Positions 30,092-31,380 of a DNA stretch of 31,380 nt are shown piece after piece. Each line of letters opens with the position of its first letter. The stretch's first letter is position 1. A program made the position numbers and the translations under genes. The notes under the pieces were generated by a model. That model was not told where the DNA came from. It was given only the letters and a program-made list of their open reading frames with translations, and made no database searches. This DNA comes from CAZLXG01 sp964563585. Its GTDB lineage: Bacteria > Bacteroidota > Bacteroidia > Flavobacteriales > Flavobacteriaceae. The stretch lies in contig CAZLXG010000024.1 of assembly GCA_964563585.1 (NCBI GenBank), positions 1-31,380 of the forward strand, in the 5' to 3' direction.

Positions 30092-31380
30092 TTGAAAAAA
30101 TTAATAGACTATATAAACAATAATGTTTTAATAAAAGTTACTTCGCTAAAAACAGCATCAGTTTTAACAAGAATAATTGCAGGGTTATTAATTTCTAAAG
30201 CTATTGCAATTTTTATTGGTGCAGAAGGTTTAGCTTTAATTGGTAATTTGCGCAACTTTGTAAGTTCTACACAAACGGTTGCTACACTCGGTTTTTATAA
30301 TGGAATAGTTAAATATGTAGCTGAATTTAAAGAGAATTCCCTTAGGTTAAGTAAAACTATATCAACCGTATTTTATGTGGGTTTTGTATCTACAATTTTG
30401 GTATCATTTTTATGTTATTTTAATGCTGAAAATATAATTAATTTAATTTTCCCTACTTATAATAATTACGATTACGTAATTAAAATTTTTGCTATTGTAC
30501 TGCCTTTTTATGCATTGAATATGTTTATTTTTTCAATTATGAATGGGTTTTCTAAGTATAAAATCCTTATAATTATTAATATTATTGGGCAAATTTTAGG
30601 AGTATCAATAACGCTACTTTTAATTTATCAAAATAAAATTGATGGTGCATTAGTATCGGTTGTTATATCAGAATCGGTAATATTTTTAATCACTTTAGTA
30701 GGTATTATAAATAGACGAAGTTTAATACCGCTTTTACAAGTAAAAAATGTTAGTCTTAGTTATTTTAAAAGACTTAGCCCTTATTCAATAATGGCTTTGT
30801 TTTCTGCTGTATTATTACCTATAGTTGCATTAGTTATTCGGTCGTATATTATAGAAAACATTGGATATAAAGATGCAGGTTTTTGGGAAGCCATGACTCG
30901 GATATCAAAATATTATTTAATGTTAGTTAGCTCATTAATGGCGCTTTATATTTTGCCCAGATTTTCTGAAATTGATGATGTTAAAGAGTTTAGAAAAGAA
31001 GTGTTTGGTTTTTATAAAACAGTTATACCAATTTTGGCAATAGGGTTAATATTAATATATTTATTGAAACCATTTATTGTAACCATAGTATATTCAAGTG
31101 AATTTGAACCTGTTAAAGATTTGTTTTTATGGCAATTATTAGGTGATTTTGTAAAGGTTTTATCTTTAGTTATTGCCTATCAGTTTTTAGCAAAAAAAAT
31201 GTTTTGGCATTATATTGTAACCGAAGCATTTTTGCTTATAATATTGTATGTTACCAGTATTTATTTTATTGACATGTTTGGTGTGAAAGGAGCCGTAATT
31301 GGTCATTTTGTAAGTTATTTAATGTATTATGGAGTGATTTTATTAATATTTGGAAGCTCGCTTTTTGGTGTAGTTAAAGA
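30092..31380 (+). CDS. Polysaccharide flippase (O-antigen translocase, Wzx-like), 3' end outside the window
   Basis: An open frame of 429 codons runs off the window end. It begins with TTG at 30092 (an in-frame TAA directly precedes it) and reads KKLIDYINNNVLIKVTSLKT, ASVLTRIIAGLLISKAIAIF, GAEGLALIGNLRNFVSSTQT and so on, with about eleven hydrophobic helices. This is the pattern of flavobacterial O-antigen translocases in the MATE/polysaccharide-export superfamily, which flip lipid-linked sugar repeats across the inner membrane. It probably opens a surface-polysaccharide locus to the right. Confidence 0.82.
   Translation, partial: MKKLIDYINNNVLIKVTSLKTASVLTRIIAGLLISKAIAIFIGAEGLALIGNLRNFVSSTQTVATLGFYNGIVKYVAEFKENSLRLSKTISTVFYVGFVSTILVSFLCYFNAENIINLIFPTYNNYDYVIKIFAIVLPFYALNMFIFSIMNGFSKYKILIIINIIGQILGVSITLLLIYQNKIDGALVSVVISESVIFLITLVGIINRRSLIPLLQVKNVSLSYFKRLSPYSIMALFSAVLLPIVALVIRSYIIENIGYKDAGFWEAMTRISKYYLMLVSSLMALYILPRFSEIDDVKEFRKEVFGFYKTVIPILAIGLILIYLLKPFIVTIVYSSEFEPVKDLFLWQLLGDFVKVLSLVIAYQFLAKKMFWHYIVTEAFLLIILYVTSIYFIDMFGVKGAVIGHFVSYLMYYGVILLIFGSSLFGVVK

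Noticed and set aside
1..31380. Prophage, transposase or defence island
   Set aside because: No integrase, transposase, phage structural or defence-type gene is visible. Gene content is housekeeping and biosynthetic.

Overview
The window looks like chromosomal DNA of a marine-type Flavobacteriaceae (Bacteroidota). The base composition is AT-rich, promoters carry the Bacteroidota -7 box TAnnTTTG, ribosome binding sites are weak, the tmRNA tag ends in NNYALAA, and families typical of flavobacteria are present (DUF6500, VF530, DUF1361/DUF2809 membrane proteins, CreD with a winged-helix regulator). It appears to be a draft assembly. Two runs of 100 N are each bounded by exact 55-bp repeats, and two genes carry single disabling differences. 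Genus assignment is not attempted.

Layout. 72-2370: yaaA, a membrane-anchored TPR protein and a UDG-superfamily protein. 2422-4056: a tiny secreted ORF and a YfcC-type transporter. 4176-6053: a RhlE-like DEAD-box helicase and two small conserved proteins. 14010-6101, minus strand: a complete trp operon in the order trpL-E-G-D-C-F-B-A, followed by a frameshifted methyltransferase and trmL. It starts with a canonical promoter and a Trp-codon attenuator. 14136-16134: a thiol/redox cluster (TlpA-like lipoprotein, redoxin, two rhodaneses). 16270-18197: a small coiled-coil membrane protein and a secreted coiled-coil repeat protein interrupted by an assembly gap. 18242-18632: ssrA (tmRNA). 18813-20799: a saccharopine/alanine dehydrogenase-like enzyme and an SDR. 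24876-20796, minus strand: membrane proteins, a winged-helix regulator and creD, with two identical palindromic operator candidates. 24972-27656: DUF1801, an outer-membrane protein, kdsA and a membrane protein split only by an assembly artefact. 27850-31380: typA, a YgjV-like protein and the start of a polysaccharide flippase.

The most interesting signals are four. (1) A Trp-leader attenuator whose competing hairpins can be drawn by hand. (2) A family of four ~77-171 bp structured repeats with ends GGCGTTACC and CCCTAACGC, all in the same orientation relative to the downstream gene; three end 12-15 bp before its start codon, and two of these lie inside the trp operon. All four carry a mini-ORF beginning MP(L/F)QSLTQ. 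(3) A second dispersed repeat type (TCATTnCGA...GAAGnAATCT) that has entered coding sequence in frame in trpF and apparently in the UDG-like gene, resembling Rickettsia palindromic elements. (4) Twin TACTTTG-N5-CAAAGTA palindromes that predict a small regulon around creD.
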